Below, piece after piece: positions 30,013-42,072 of a stretch of DNA of 64,000 bases; the stretch's first letter is position 1, and the number at the start of each line of letters is the position of its first letter. The translations under genes were made by a program, and so were the position numbers. The notes beneath the pieces are model-generated. The model had not been told where the DNA came from and did no database searches. It saw only the letters and a list, made by a program, of their open reading frames with translations. Source of the DNA: Oreohelix idahoensis (lineage: Eukaryota; Mollusca; Gastropoda; Stylommatophora; Oreohelicidae); the NCBI GenBank assembly GCA_024509875.1, contig JAMPIV010000581.1, forward strand, positions 5,001-69,000, given 5' to 3'.

Positions 30013-31049
30013 CTAAACGAACGACAGTCCATCTTTTTTCCAATAGTCATTTTCCTCTTTTAAGACATGGTCTTCACATTTACACCAATAATCATTGTCT
30101 ATCTGCGAGAGGGCGGCATATATTAGTTCTCTCATATTGCATAGTTTGAAAGTTTTATTTTCAGCTGCCACCTGTCCTTTAACTTTTGCCCAAACGAGTT
30201 CAATTGAGTTTAAATGTGAATGATAAGGTGGCAGTCTCAAACACGTATGACCATGCTGTTGAATCAACTTGTCTATATGGAATACCTTGATCTTTTGTGA
30301 TTTCTTAACAAGGGACAGTAATTCAGGTTTCAGAAACCCCTCGTTAAATGGAATGTCTTCTTTTCTGAGCCAAATCTTTATAGCATCTTTTGTACTCGAA
30401 GATGTCGGGATTTTGTCTTCTTCTGCCACAGCGTTGTGGTATGATGCGTTGTCCATTATCAGACAGGATGGTCTGTCTATGGACGGAAGAAGAATATTTT
30501 CAATCCACTCTCTAAATATGTTACCGTTCATCTCGGAATGATAGTCCCGGTTGTCCGTATAATTGGAAGTGAAAATAAGTTCAGCATTTTCACTAGCCCA
30601 TTATATCTGCTGCCTGCATGGGCCATTATCAGACGTTGTCCTTTTCCACTGGTTACACATCTTTTAATCGTTCCATCTGATAACTGCCATTCCTTTTCAC
30701 TTGTGTGGTGTGCATTGATCCAAGTTTCATCCACATACACAATATTATAATCTTGATTACGCATTTCCTGTACTTCACGTAAATACGAGTATTTACTTCT
30801 CATAGATACTAAGTGTGACTTCTCGCAGATGGCGTTTCTTCCACTAGCGTACTTCCTAAACGTAAAGCCAATGCTTCTAACAGTTCTCCATAATGTTGAT
30901 TTCGACACATCAATGTCATTGTGTGTTCTCAGCCGAATTTTCAGTTTTCTTAGTGTCACAGTTTCTTTGGAATTGAACATTCTACAAATCTCTCTTCTAA
31001 TCTCCCTGTCAAAACTATCATTGATTGAACTGAAAATTTCCTTTGAGTA
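30013..31049 (-). pseudogene. IS630/Tc1/mariner-class transposase with enlarged DD-E spacing, one frameshift
   Basis: DDE transposase that would cut and paste its own element. The minus-strand frame is open from about 31049 (before the ATG at 30980), with a helix-turn-helix-like N-terminal part (VSKSTLWRTVRSIGF). The first catalytic block is NIVYVDETWINAHH. A one-base shift near 30560 leads to the second frame (ATG at 30531), with LIMDNASYHN and then RLPPYHSHLNSIELVW. Counting in the second frame, 83 residues separate the second Asp from the Glu. Classical Tc1 and mariner have 34 or so. The family described as DD82E/Sailor has about this spacing, so that is my best guess. The C terminus is present (ends GLSFV). 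The frameshift makes this copy inactive unless it is a sequence error. Confidence 0.75.
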
Positions 31050-32019
31050 AATGAACTATCTAATTACTTCTTTTCAGGATTTGAGAGACTTCTTATGATT
31101 TTACAGACCTAGAATACCGCACGCAGAAATATTTACGCATCTATGCCATTGTATGCTGAAATACTTTCATACAATCAGACCTAGAATACGGTAATGCACT
31201 GAAATACACAATCAGCGGTACAGAACGGAAGGATCAATGTAATGTTCAAAACAGTGCGATAGTGAGCTGAAACACTGGGAAATTCACATGAAATGCGTTC
31301 AAGATGTTAAATCGAAATAGCTCACAAATATGAAGTGGTAAGCCCTCTCAATACATGGTTGGACTAGGAGTGGTCGATTTTGTATACTTTAAATAAAGAA
31401 AATCTAAAACCATAAGTTTGTTAACGAAGAAAAAAAATGTCCCCCTCGGGATCATTAGGTCATATGTAAAGTTGCAACAATTACGATCAAGTGGTTACAG
31501 AGATATTGAATATTAAACAGCGGCAAACATTTTGAAACGCACTATAGATAGCAAGAATTATCAAACTACTGTGACAGACTTTATAATGTCATTGGAAGAT
31601 ACATCCAAGACTTTTTACTATTATTTATCTTAATTTGTAAATATAAATAATCATACATTTTACCATCTTCCAACACCCATTTCTCATTACAAGGCTAGAT
31701 AGATGTACATAATACATTATGAAATTGTACTCATTTGACTTGGTAAATTTTTAACTGTTAAATTTTGAGTTACTTTTTCTAATTTAATTATATTATCACA
31801 TAGGGTTACTGTAGCGAAAGTGGCGAAGTATACTTCTGAAGCCTAAATCTATTGTCCAGCTCAGAGTATTCAGAGCCGTAACTCAATTGTGATACCAGTG
31901 TACTTCTCTGGCACTGGGACTTCATACTTTCTGGAGAGACATTCTACTTCTTCTCTACCATCATCATCACACTAGAAAAACCTTTTGCGACACCGCAGAT
32001 TCCGGTGTTCCGTGATAAA

Positions 32020-32830
32020 AAATTAGAGTTGTCCTGGGCTCTAAGTCCTCAAGACGCTAAAACAAGGGTCCGGTCCGATAGAGTCTAATTCTGGCAAGGT
32101 CTGGTTGTCTTTTTGGCGCGAGGTAGATTTTCACAGTGTTCTAAATTGGCTAAATTAGCAGGTTATATTGCACTTGTCTACTTTGTTACGATTTAAGCAG
32201 GTTCCAATCAGGAAGTAGGTTGTTCCTATATTTCGAACGCCAGCCAATCGTTTCAAAACTTGCGTGTTTTGTGGGGTAATTATTTCCACATGGAAATGTC
32301 TGCGCGTTACTGCAAAGGTTATGTCTCCCAAATATGGAATGAAAACATCCGATCCTCTCTCGGCAATGTTTTCTCAAATACAGCATCTTACTTTTATCTA
32401 ACGTAATGTGTTTGTAACAAGATGTATAGGAAATGATATGTCATTCGTTTCCGCCGAGCGCATGCCAACAGGTCGATAATTTAACACGGGCCCTCCTAGG
32501 TAAACATGGCGGTCACTATACGAAAATTGACCGGACCCATCTTGGCTTTACCTGCGTCTTAATCTTAGCAAAGCCGAGATGTGCAAAGCAAACAATATCA
32601 AATATCACTGAAGGGAGTGTAATACTGATAAGAAAATAGCTAATATCTGCCCTGATAGCAGAGAAAGAAATGGGCAACTACGGAAAGTGCATGTAATTTA
32701 GTACACATAAACAAAGTAACTAAATACTGTCAGAAATGAAAAGAGATGACCCAATTATTATGTGACACTCAGAAGAAAGTAGAATGTATAAAGTCAGGGG
32801 AATTGATCATCATGTATGGAGACAGTGACA
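32020..32830. repeat. Dispersed repeat, copy 2, right part
   Basis: Diverged match to about 9141-9976: TTGTCCTGGG, GGTCCGGT, CCAAATATGGAATGAAAACATCCGAT and GTAACTAAATACTG line up in the same order. Continues copy 2 after the 28040-32020 insertion. Confidence 0.5.
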
Positions 32831-33724
32831 AGAAAAAACGAAGCTTTTCTAATCACGGAAGGGCACTCTTCTTAATGAACTAACAGAATGTACACCAAGT
32901 GATATTCTACAACATTTTCCATAACGAAACTAACATCCAGGCAGCTAAAACACTTCAGGCGATATAAGCATGCGACAACGATACAAAAATTCCAGCAATC
33001 CTGAAAAAGAGAAATATGACAGTGAGAGATAAGCTTGCAGGTTGGGCAACTGACGGGCTCCAAACAAAGCTGTGATGAGTCATTGGTAAAGAACAGAAAT
33101 ATTAAAGACATTTGCCCTAACAATTCCTCGCGAATCTATGTGCAAGACAAAAATAAGAAACCTCCAACTTTAGCACAAATGTGAAGATTCTGGCACTGTA
33201 TATAACAAAAAACATTGTCCGAGGGAATAATGTTACCCAATTATCAGTCCACATGATGAAGCCCCATTACACGAAGAATGCAATATTAATGTCAGTGGTT
33301 TGGAGAAAGCAGCAACAGAGGGTTGCTAATCAGTTACATAAGTCATGCCCTAGTTTCCACGCCTGTCGTAAGTTGACCTTGGTGTAGCTATAATAGTATT
33401 TGTTGCTGGGGATGGCCGTTGACATATTATGAAGAAGGTCTGCAGAAATTGGCTCGTTAAGAAAGAAAGAGACCTAGTCGAGATGAGTACCAGAAAGAGA
33501 GAATGCACATGCTCACCACTGTATAGAGTTTTCTAGTAAATTATGGAAACTGTTCAATTTCCCTCGACCTTAGCTTCTGTCCTCAGATTCCGTAAAAGAA
33601 AGAGCCCCCAATCTCATCTAAATGTAGAATTTTCCCTATGTGTAAATATTTAACACCGACAGCATGAGTGATACATTAACGAACTAGATAATGATCAAAC
33701 GGTTATTGGGTTTATTAATTAAAT
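32831..33724. other. Non-coding DNA, nothing recognised
   Basis: No coding frame or motif could be supported here. Confidence 0.4.
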
Positions 33725-33729
33725 ATCAT

Positions 33730-33830
33730 TGTTAGAAGCCTCTTTTACCGGGTGGGGAAGGTGCTAGCTGGCCATTCCAACGCGTAAGGACTTTACCACT
33801 GTCCCTATCAGGTTAAAGAGGCTTCTGACA
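33730..33830. mobile_element. 101-bp miniature element with TG...CA ends and 5-bp target duplication
   Basis: It begins TGTTAGAAGCCTCTTTTACC and ends GGTTAAAGAGGCTTCTGACA, which are inverted repeats of each other over about 20 bases with two mismatches. ATCAT flanks it on both sides (33725-33729 and 33831-33835), a 5-bp direct duplication. TG...CA ends with 5-bp duplication are typical of retroviral/LTR integration, but the long inverted ends are more like a DNA transposon. It has no coding capacity. The RNA would fold into a hairpin with a loop of about 60 bases. Confidence 0.7.
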
Positions 33831-33835
33831 ATCAT

Positions 33836-36800
33836 ATATGTTTAGTAGTAATTACAACATGTTGATGGCGAAGACAATTCACACAAAACACACGGATGAG
33901 ATATAAACAATGTAGTTAATTAAATAGGAGAATGAACCTATGTGAAGAGAAATGATGATGTGATATGATACTTGTTACCAACCTGATGTCTAATCTACAA
34001 TGTCCATCTGTCTCTTAATGTTTTTCCCGTGTATGATGAGATTTACATGTATGCGTAGACTATTCCAGGTAGTTGAATAGTATGTTGTCTCGGTTATCTC
34101 CAAGACGAGGACGTACTGACGAAAGCTTGTGTGTAATGAGAACTTTGACGATATGCAGTCCTTCAATGTTTTACCCTAACTCTGTTGCGTTGACAACTCG
34201 CTGACTGTTAATTTAAGCAAAACGGCTGCTGTCTAATCCCTGAAAAGCAATGGCTAGACTGGCGCTGTTACATAAAATGTACTTTGGAGTAAGGTGCGCT
34301 TTCTATCTGTATTTGTGAATCAACTTGTAAATATGAAATATTGATTCTCAAAATGCGCTCTTCTGAGTGAGTTGAACTTGCTATAGATATGAAAGTCAAC
34401 TTGCGCGTGCTTTAGCTTGAATCATACGGTAAGCTTTCGAATGAGTTGAACTTGATATTTCAATATGTATCAACTTGTGAGCACTTGATAAGAAGTGAAT
34501 AAAATGATGTGCAATCTCAGTGTATAAAGTGGGCGAGAAATCTTCCTTCCTGAGGAAGTGAAGGATGTCCTAAATTGCGAATCCTGCTTTCCAGACGTAC
34601 ACTTTGCTAGTTTATTTCTGGTAGACGCCAAACACGTAATGTGTAGACTCAGACTTCTGTTGGACTGAAGACACACTAAAGTCTTCGTACGTTTTCGCAC
34701 TTAATATCTGTGGTTGACTTTCTGTTATATTACTCGCTAATGATGAGGTAAATTCACCAGTAATTATGTATGACATGAGATGCTACCGATAAGTGTTAAA
34801 TATATTGCCCGTGAAAGTGTGAGCACATGTAAGTCTGTAATTATGACCTAACAATCTAGATGAAGATGAAGTATGAACTGTCAATTACCTCCTATTATCT
34901 TAGAGGAACATCTGTTGATTTAATTAATCATTTATTCACACTGAATTAATTGCAGGCTATAATCTGGGATGTTATCTACACCACGCTGTGACACTGTACT
35001 GCTCTCTGGCGGAGTCCTCGTTACATTATATTGCAGGTTCGCCCAAAGGGGGTACATTGGGCCAGTGACCCATAACTCCACCCATAAATCAATAGTTAGG
35101 CCACCATCTTGTGGCTTTTGCAATTACACCCTTCCGTGCCCTGTCAGCAAATGTCACTAGCTACAAGTGGGTGTGCTTTTCGCCACAAACTTTCAATTCC
35201 ATGCTATGGGTTAGTTTGCATGACAAACTGGTGTTTTCGGATTGGCAGGTTAATAAAAAATCACCCGCCTTCTCCTGTCACAAATGTTGCGTCCATTGTC
35301 TCTTTCCGTGTATTTCTTGTCATCCTTTGTGAGACGGTTTTCCCTAATTTCCTTGTTCTCATCTAAGACGCATGCCACTCTCTTTTTACCATCTGGAAGC
35401 AAACAATGTTGTCCGTGTCCCTGGGCCTTTGTCGCCTGAGTCGTGCCGGCTATTGTGTCACCAAGTAGTGAGCGTCGATTGTGTAAACAGCGGCTTAGCC
35501 ATGAAAAAACTACCATATTGTGTCGGCCGGGCGAATTCCAAAATAATCAATATTCCAAAGTATGTATAACGATATTTACACGGGGACTTAATATCAAAGG
35601 AGTTGTCTATGACCAAGCTGGTGTTCCACAAGATTTGTAACGAGGAAATGGGGTATCAGCAAGATAACGTCCGAGTAAGAATAAATCAAAGGCGTGTTAA
35701 ATTACAGTTTGAAGTCCAGCTGTGATTAACAAGATAACTTTAGCAACGATGCAAATGCAAAGTATGGTTGAAAATGCTATGAAGAAAGGTGATGGAACAG
35801 AGAGCGATAAGACTTGGCGCTCGTTTATCACAATGCCTAACACTACCGTGCATAACGCAATCACGTCACGTCCATCTGCAATCGCTGTAACAAAGTACTT
35901 CACAGTGCAACTGTTTACAACACCAAGAAGCCAGTTTGCTAAAAACAGGCAAATCACAATCGTATCTCCTGGAGGACATTAACAAAGTGAATCCAAGGTT
36001 AACTAATCTACTAATGATGTGAAAATGCTGTCATGTATTCAGGTCGCTCTAATCTTTTCATTTCTGAGTACTTAAATTAGTTAATCTCATGCGTTCAGAC
36101 ATGCCTCTGTAATTAAGTGAACTAGAAATGGAAGCGTGAATAGATCGTGTCACAGTATCGGTCACATGTGACTGTTAGTATGAACAAACACAGCAAAAAA
36201 AAACAAGCTGCTCTCATTAAAGAACACAACCGAATGTAATTTCAACTTATACGCAACCTCTGAGGAGAACCATCCTTTAAACAATATTTTCCTTGGACTT
36301 GGCCCCATAACATTACTTTCTTCGAGTGGCAAGACTTGTGCTCGCATACGAATTACATAACTGGCCACCTGCATTTACGGGCGACGTTTACTGTCTCTTG
36401 TTGTTTCATCTATTCGGGTCTTAGCACGGGACCCAGGGGACCATGTCTATCATCTTCCCCGGTCAAACGAGAAATTAATCTTTCGTCTTTGTCGTCTCGA
36501 GAAATCCTCTTGTTCCCTGGAACCTTTTCTCTGGTCTAACTCACGCCGGTCTGCGCATTTTCACAACGAGAAATAAAGCCGATCTCTGAGCAGATGGGAT
36601 TGGGTTAAGCAAATTCCGCAATATAAACTAGGACCCAAAATGTATTTTTTACTAGTCGTCCACGTGAATCCAGAATCTCCTTAACGTGAAGTGGGATAGA
36701 ACGTAATTGTCTACCGTGTTTGATCATACTCTGTCGCCAAGCAGAGACCGTTCGAATGACCTCTAAACTTAACTAAACTTTGTACAATAACTAGAGTAAA

Positions 36801-38342
36801 AGGAAAGATGTGACACTTTTACCGTTCTGTCTGGAAAAAAATAATTTACTGGTTAAATGAGCTGGTTCTCTTTTGATTGATAACTTGTTGTCCCCCTACA
36901 TGATGCAGAGTTTACTGACATTACGAGGGTCCTACCCACGGTTATGTTATAAGTTCGCAACAGACGGTGTTGTCAAGACTCACGTTATCGGTGGAGTCTA
37001 CAGTTTACGCGTTTACTTTGTTCCCTAACAGTCGGACCTACTGCATCTGTTCACAAGTTCCGCCAAGACATCAATACAGTCACAATGATAACTATCTAGG
37101 TTAGAACATCTATATCTACAATGCATAATTACACTTACTTACATAATGAATGAGAGAAATTAAATTATTAATTATTATTGAGATGGGGGAAAACCCAAAA
37201 GAAAATCAACTATCTCAACCGAATTGAACATACTACTTATAATACTGAGCTATCCTAATTACTCTCGGCTTCTCGATTAATCGTGGCAAGTTTGCCGTGT
37301 CATTGACCTCCTAGCAACAGTCGGCTTATAACGAGTAACCGAATCAAGTCTCTCCCTTTATTTATGATGTCGTAAACGCGTCGCAGGTCATATATTGTTA
37401 GGTCGTACAACTGTAGGCAGACGTGCATTATTATTTTGATTGTGAACATTGACCATTCTACACAACATGGGAACGTGATGTGATATAAAATTACCCGTGG
37501 GACGGATTGTCTTAATTTCAAACTTCTGTGATTGACCATACCATTTCCCCCTGAGTCACTATATGTTTAGAACGTATATATTCTTATCTGTTCTGGTGAG
37601 CAACACATATTTTACGTTAGACAGGAGGCCCCACGAAAAAAGCAACGAGAAATATTTTTTTCGAGAAAAAGTGTCCGGGCCCCTAAACAATTTAAAAAAA
37701 ACAGGAATGCATTTAATCTGTATCCGTTCTAAAATAAATAGTTAAATTTCGGTATTAATCAAACAGTGTTTAAAAAACAACTGGTTCAAAATGTTTGAAG
37801 TACGTAATTTTTTGTTACACAGCTAGTGCTATTCAAAAAATTCAAGTTGGCAACACTGTCCCAAATATTCGTTGTTGACGGTTCTGATAAATCCCAAAGT
37901 GTGCATTTGTGCAAGTTTTTTTTTTTTTTTTTTTTTTTTCATTTAAAATAACATGACCGATTAGAATTTTTAATTCGCATTCTTTAATTACAAGAAATCC
38001 ATATTTTATTTTTTAAAACCCTCATAGGTTAAACATGATTAAGTACAAACTAAACTCGCTTGCTTTACTTTGTGTGGAAGAGGGCCTACTTCGTCATATC
38101 GATTCTGATAACATAATCAAAAAACGTGCACTAAAAAAAACCACGAACACGGTTATTCTAAAAGTGTATCTATAATTTTATGATGTTTGTATTGGTTTAT
38201 TAATTTTGTTTGACACATTATTATATATTAACAAAATAATCATTTATCTGAAATCCATCAGTTTTTATTTTTATTTTTGTCTTTCTAGTTTGACCTTTTC
38301 GAAGAATGGAGAGGGCCCCCAAAATATCTTAATAGTCTAGGG
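33836..38342. other. Non-coding repeat-poor or unclassified DNA
   Basis: No protein family recognised in any frame. 34310-34490 repeats the words TCAACTTGT and GAGTTGAACTTG in loose order. A run of 22 T lies at about 37919-37940. The remainder shows nothing I can support. Confidence 0.4.
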
Positions 38343-39034
38343 CAGTGTTTCTCAACCTTGTTGTGTTCACGGCACACTTTTCAATTTACTAACAATTTGC
38401 AGCACACCTATCTGACCCTGCCCCTGAATAAAAAATTACAGTGATAAATACTAAATTAAAAACTCTAATTGGGGAGCCGCGCTGGTGTAATGGCTTCGGC
38501 GTTGTACTGGCGACCAGGTGTTCATGGTTCAAACCCGGGCGTCGGCGTTTGAAGAAATGTTTACGGCCGGAAATTTGACTGAATAGCCTGAACGGCTCCT
38601 GTGATAAACCCTCTGTGGATGGGAAGGAGCGAAGCTCCTGACCGGGTTGGAAGGAAAGTCCTCAGGTTCCCCAGCCTCGCAATGACATGTCATTGGGCCG
38701 AAGGGCTGAAAGCCCAAGTGCCGCTGGTTACGAAAAAAAAAAAAACTCTAATTTGTGGGCACTTTAGAATAAAGAAAACTCTCAATTTGATTTTCGTTTA
38801 ATTGTTTAAAATAATTTTGAAATATATCTATTTTTGTTCAAAGCAGTTAATACCTCCAATAATTATTGATTTAATTCAAGCTTTAAGATCAGTTGTACAT
38901 TTACACGATCACTAAAAATATAATTCATGTAGTAAATTTACAAAAACCTTTGCGGCATAATTTGATAGGCGCGGCTGCACTCTTGTGCGCCGCGGAACAC
39001 TTGTGTGCCGCGGCACACCGTTTGAGAAACACTG
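38343..39034. mobile_element. Non-autonomous hAT element, split by a SINE
   Basis: Begins CAGTGTTTCTCAACC and ends GTTTGAGAAACACTG, short inverted ends of hAT type. Flanks are GTCTAGGG (38335-38342) and CTCTAGGG (39035-39042), an 8-bp target duplication with one mismatch; 8 bp is the hAT rule. Without the SINE and its duplication it is about 409 bp and codes for nothing. Its left 120 bases match the left end of the autonomous-type element at 41458, including CGGCACACTTTTCAATTTAC and the CACACCTATCTGACCC that follows. Confidence 0.85.
38471..38740 (+). mobile_element. tRNA-derived SINE
   Basis: The head carries RNA polymerase III promoter boxes: A box TGGTGTAATGG at 38483-38493 and B box GGTTCAAACCC at 38526-38536. 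A tRNA-unrelated body follows and the element ends in a run of A. Perfect 13-bp target duplications AAAAACTCTAATT flank it (38458-38470 and 38741-38753), the mark of LINE-assisted insertion. It sits inside the non-autonomous hAT element, so it arrived later. The perfect duplication suggests a recent event. Confidence 0.9.
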
Positions 39035-39226
39035 CTCTAGGGCATCCGGAGTTCTTAATCCGGCCCTGCGCTCCCTACCGGAAGAGGTGATACCTCTGGA
39101 CCTCCGTTAACGTCGTTTGTTTGACAAGGTATAATACGACGGTAGTTTTCCGTTGCTGTCAGTTGGTTTGTGTTTGTGTACTGTTACTGATTCACACCCA
39201 CAGAAGTACATGAAATGGTTAAGTCT

Positions 39227-39273
<47 letters not shown>

Positions 39274-40029
39274 AAACAAGAAATAATGATGTCTGTTCCT
39301 CTTGCCTGAGGCAGATAACTAACTCGAGATGCAGCAAAAAATATGCAGACCAAAAGGCCATAGTGCGCGTAACAGTAGCCAGATCATGTAATAAAACCAC
39401 TAGATATAAACTAGTTGAATATGCCAAGGTTTTCGACCCTTGGAATTTGTTATGACGAAATGATTTGCAGATAAATATACTAATAAACAATAAAAGGCAA
39501 GAACTAAATGCATAAATATTCAACAAGGATGGAATTTAATCTGAAACAGAATCTGTTGCAGGGGTATCTAATCTCACTATTCCCGTTCATACTGGCTACT
39601 GAAGAACACACCAGTAACCCGATTTAACCTGTTTGAATCAATCGGCCCCATGGACTTAGGTCCCCACATCCATCTTTTAAATAACAAATAAAGGATGCCC
39701 ATTTTTTCAGATTTGTAATTCCGCATATATTATTACAATGCATTAAAAATAAACAAATAACATATCTATTTATTATCTGTATACTGTTATAAAACGTATT
39801 ACAACAAAATTATAATCTTCAGTCCATGGTGCCCGGACCAGAATGATCCTACGAGCACCTAAATGACTAAGACCGACCTTGCCAGCGAACACAGTAACTA
39901 TAAACCATTATCTCATATTGTTCGACACAGTCTCCTCAGTTATTAACGTTAATGTTAATCAGAATTGACTTCACTGCACTCCGGGCAAACCTATAGGTGC
40001 TCAGTCTGCCTCAGCAAATGTCGAAGAGT
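39035..40029. other. Non-coding DNA with a poly-G run
   Basis: Apart from the poly-G run at 39227-39272 nothing is recognised. The right part may be the 3' untranslated end of the LINE that follows on the minus strand. Confidence 0.4.
39227..39272. repeat. Poly-G run of 46
   Basis: Uninterrupted G on the plus strand in otherwise clean sequence. The flanking bases on both sides are ordinary, so this may be a genuine mononucleotide repeat. Confidence 0.85.
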
Positions 40030-40036
40030 ATGAATG

Positions 40037-41457
40037 CTAATTGTATCTGTAGCACGCTGGATGTCGAATGCATCCTCTCTCACGTTCATTTCTGCTAGTC
40101 CCACGTTTCATGCCAAACTCTAACAACCTCAGCTTTGTTGATTCATCCATTGCAGTGTCATTATCCAGCAGATGATCATTAATAGCCCTTAGTATCTCTC
40201 CCTTATCCATGTCCAGTGTCCCCACCATGGGTGCTCACGAGGCGACGACCCTGCCCTTTATTCTCGCAGAGAATCCCCATCCTGATTTCTCACCACGCAC
40301 TACAGACCCATCAGTGTACACAATGGCGTCATCATCCCCAGCATGAATTATCAGCTGATTAATCTCCAGCTTTGCTTTTCCATTGCCCCAAGATCTGCAC
40401 TCTCTGCAAAAGGATAATAATGACCTGCTGGTAGTTTATCCAGTTCTTCCTTGACTTACTCCACTCTTCCCCTTTGGATACATTTTCAACCCTGGTCACC
40501 TGGACCAATCGTAGCCAATGCTTGTGACATCCCCTTCTTGATTCTTGCTCCTTTGATGTCAGCTACATTCTCATGTAAGGGAAGGGGGGGGGGGGGTATT
40601 TTGTCGGTGGTTACCCGAATATAGACTTTTGCCTGGGCCATTGCATATCTGGATCAAATCGACAGCAATCCGATCATGCATCTCATTGTCACAATGGGGG
40701 TATCACGCGTACAGCCCAAAACTAGTCGCATCCCTTCATTTTGAATGCGTTCCAGTCGTTCACATTGTGACACTGACAGCGTGAGTATTCCTAGCCCGTA
40801 CCCGATTACTGAAATCAGGAGCTGATAATACAGGAGAAACAATAGTCTCTGTTCCAAGCACGCAGCAGCCATTGTTTGTAAGGCTGCCAGTCCTCGCTTG
40901 CACTTCTGTATGATCAGTTCGACATGATACTTGAATGATTGCCCACGATCAAACGTTACTCCCAGATACTTCCGCCTGTCTTGCCTTTCAATGTTCTGCC
41001 CATTGATGTCTGGAAGGTCTGCTTTCACTATGGAGTTGTTCAAAGAGCACTACATCACACAGGCCTTGTTGAGATTGACCTTTGATCTGCTTTCCTCACA
41101 CCACTTAGAAACCACTTGTGTCTCTTGTATGCCTCGAACCATTTCCTGTCTGTCTGAGTCAGTTCTGTACATAAGTATGTCAACTGCGAAAGTTAATGTT
41201 CGTCCCAGTCCTGGTGGTTGAAAGGTTGCTACTTTTGCTGTGTAGATGTTAAACAGCACTGGTGATAGTGGGGAACCCTTGGGTAATCCTGGGAAAATGC
41301 GCACTGGTTCTGATGTCCAAATTCCCAAGCGAAATGCAACTGATCTCTCCATTACGGCAGCTGTTATCCACCTTGTTATCCAAGGGTTTACACCACATGC
41401 CATTATACAGTCTATTAGGGTTGTAAAGTCCCACAATGTTATAAGCATCCGCTAAGT
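40037..41457 (-). pseudogene. Degenerate LINE: reverse transcriptase plus RNase H (I/Jockey-like group)
   Basis: Non-LTR retrotransposon polymerase on the minus strand. From high to low coordinates: DAYNIV then GVNPWITRWITAAV, GLPKGSPLSPVLFNIYTA (about 41229-41285) and TFAVDILMY (about 41169-41198), where the family has FADD. One catalytic Asp has become Val. The thumb region follows (RRKYLGVTFD, LLISVIGYGLGIL). An RNase H start, VYTDGSV...SGWGF, lies at about 40270-40320. Frameshifts occur at about 41420 and 41045 and stops near 40250. The right side stops at 41457 where the hAT element begins. The endonuclease half and ORF1 are absent. Presence of RNase H points to the I group or a relative. 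It is an old dead copy. Confidence 0.8.
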
Positions 41458-41681
41458 CAGTGTTTCTCAACCTTTTTGTGTTCGCGGCACACTTTTCAAT
41501 TTACTAAAAATTTGCGGCACACCTATCTGACCCCGCGCCAGAATACAAAAATACAGTGATATATACTAAATTAAATATACTAATTTGTGGGTAGTTTAGA
41601 ATAAATTAAACTCTCAATTCGATTTAGTTTTAACTGTTTAAAATAATTGAAACATATATTTGACCCAAAAAAACAATGTTT

Positions 41682-42067
41682 TTATACAAACCTTATGACC
41701 CTATTGCGATACTTGTGCTCGATGCTTTGAGGAATTTCTTGGATATTAGGGCGTATCTGAGATAAGTAAACTCTTATTTCATCTTCAACACAGAGAAGTC
41801 TTTCCATTTTTTTGCATTTAATGCTTGTAAGTGTTGTAAATCCAAACTCACATAAATATGTCGTAGAAAACTGCATCAAATTAATTAAAGCTCGTTTTGC
41901 AATAACAGAATACTTGTCTTTAGCAGAAATCCAGAATGCGCCCAGGCGTATCTCAGTGTGTTCCATTTTAAGTCTGCGATCAGTTGAAATAGAAGCTAAC
42001 TGTTCTTCTTCTTCTTCTTTTATTGTAAAATCCAAGTCAGATGAAAGAGGCACAAATGGATTTCTTA
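41682..42067 (-). pseudogene. hAT transposase, C-terminal dimerisation part
   Basis: The minus-strand frame starts in VRNPFVPLSSD (just right of the ATG at 42053) and continues TIKEEEEEQLASIS, GAFWISAKDKYSVIAKRALI and FSTTYLCEFGFTTLTSIK, then a tail matching the end of the ZBED5/SCAND3 family. In that family this is the hAT dimerisation domain with the signature TTYLCESGFS. Its upstream neighbour in the protein, FDWV, lies on the far side of the solo LTR at about 44104-44115. The join would fall between Trp-Val and Arg. Confidence 0.8.
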
Positions 42068-42072
42068 CCCAG

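Noticed and set aside
38471..38545. Functional tRNA gene
   Set aside because: Pol III boxes are present but the tRNA fold is incomplete, a non-tRNA body and A-rich tail follow, and target duplications flank it: it is a SINE.
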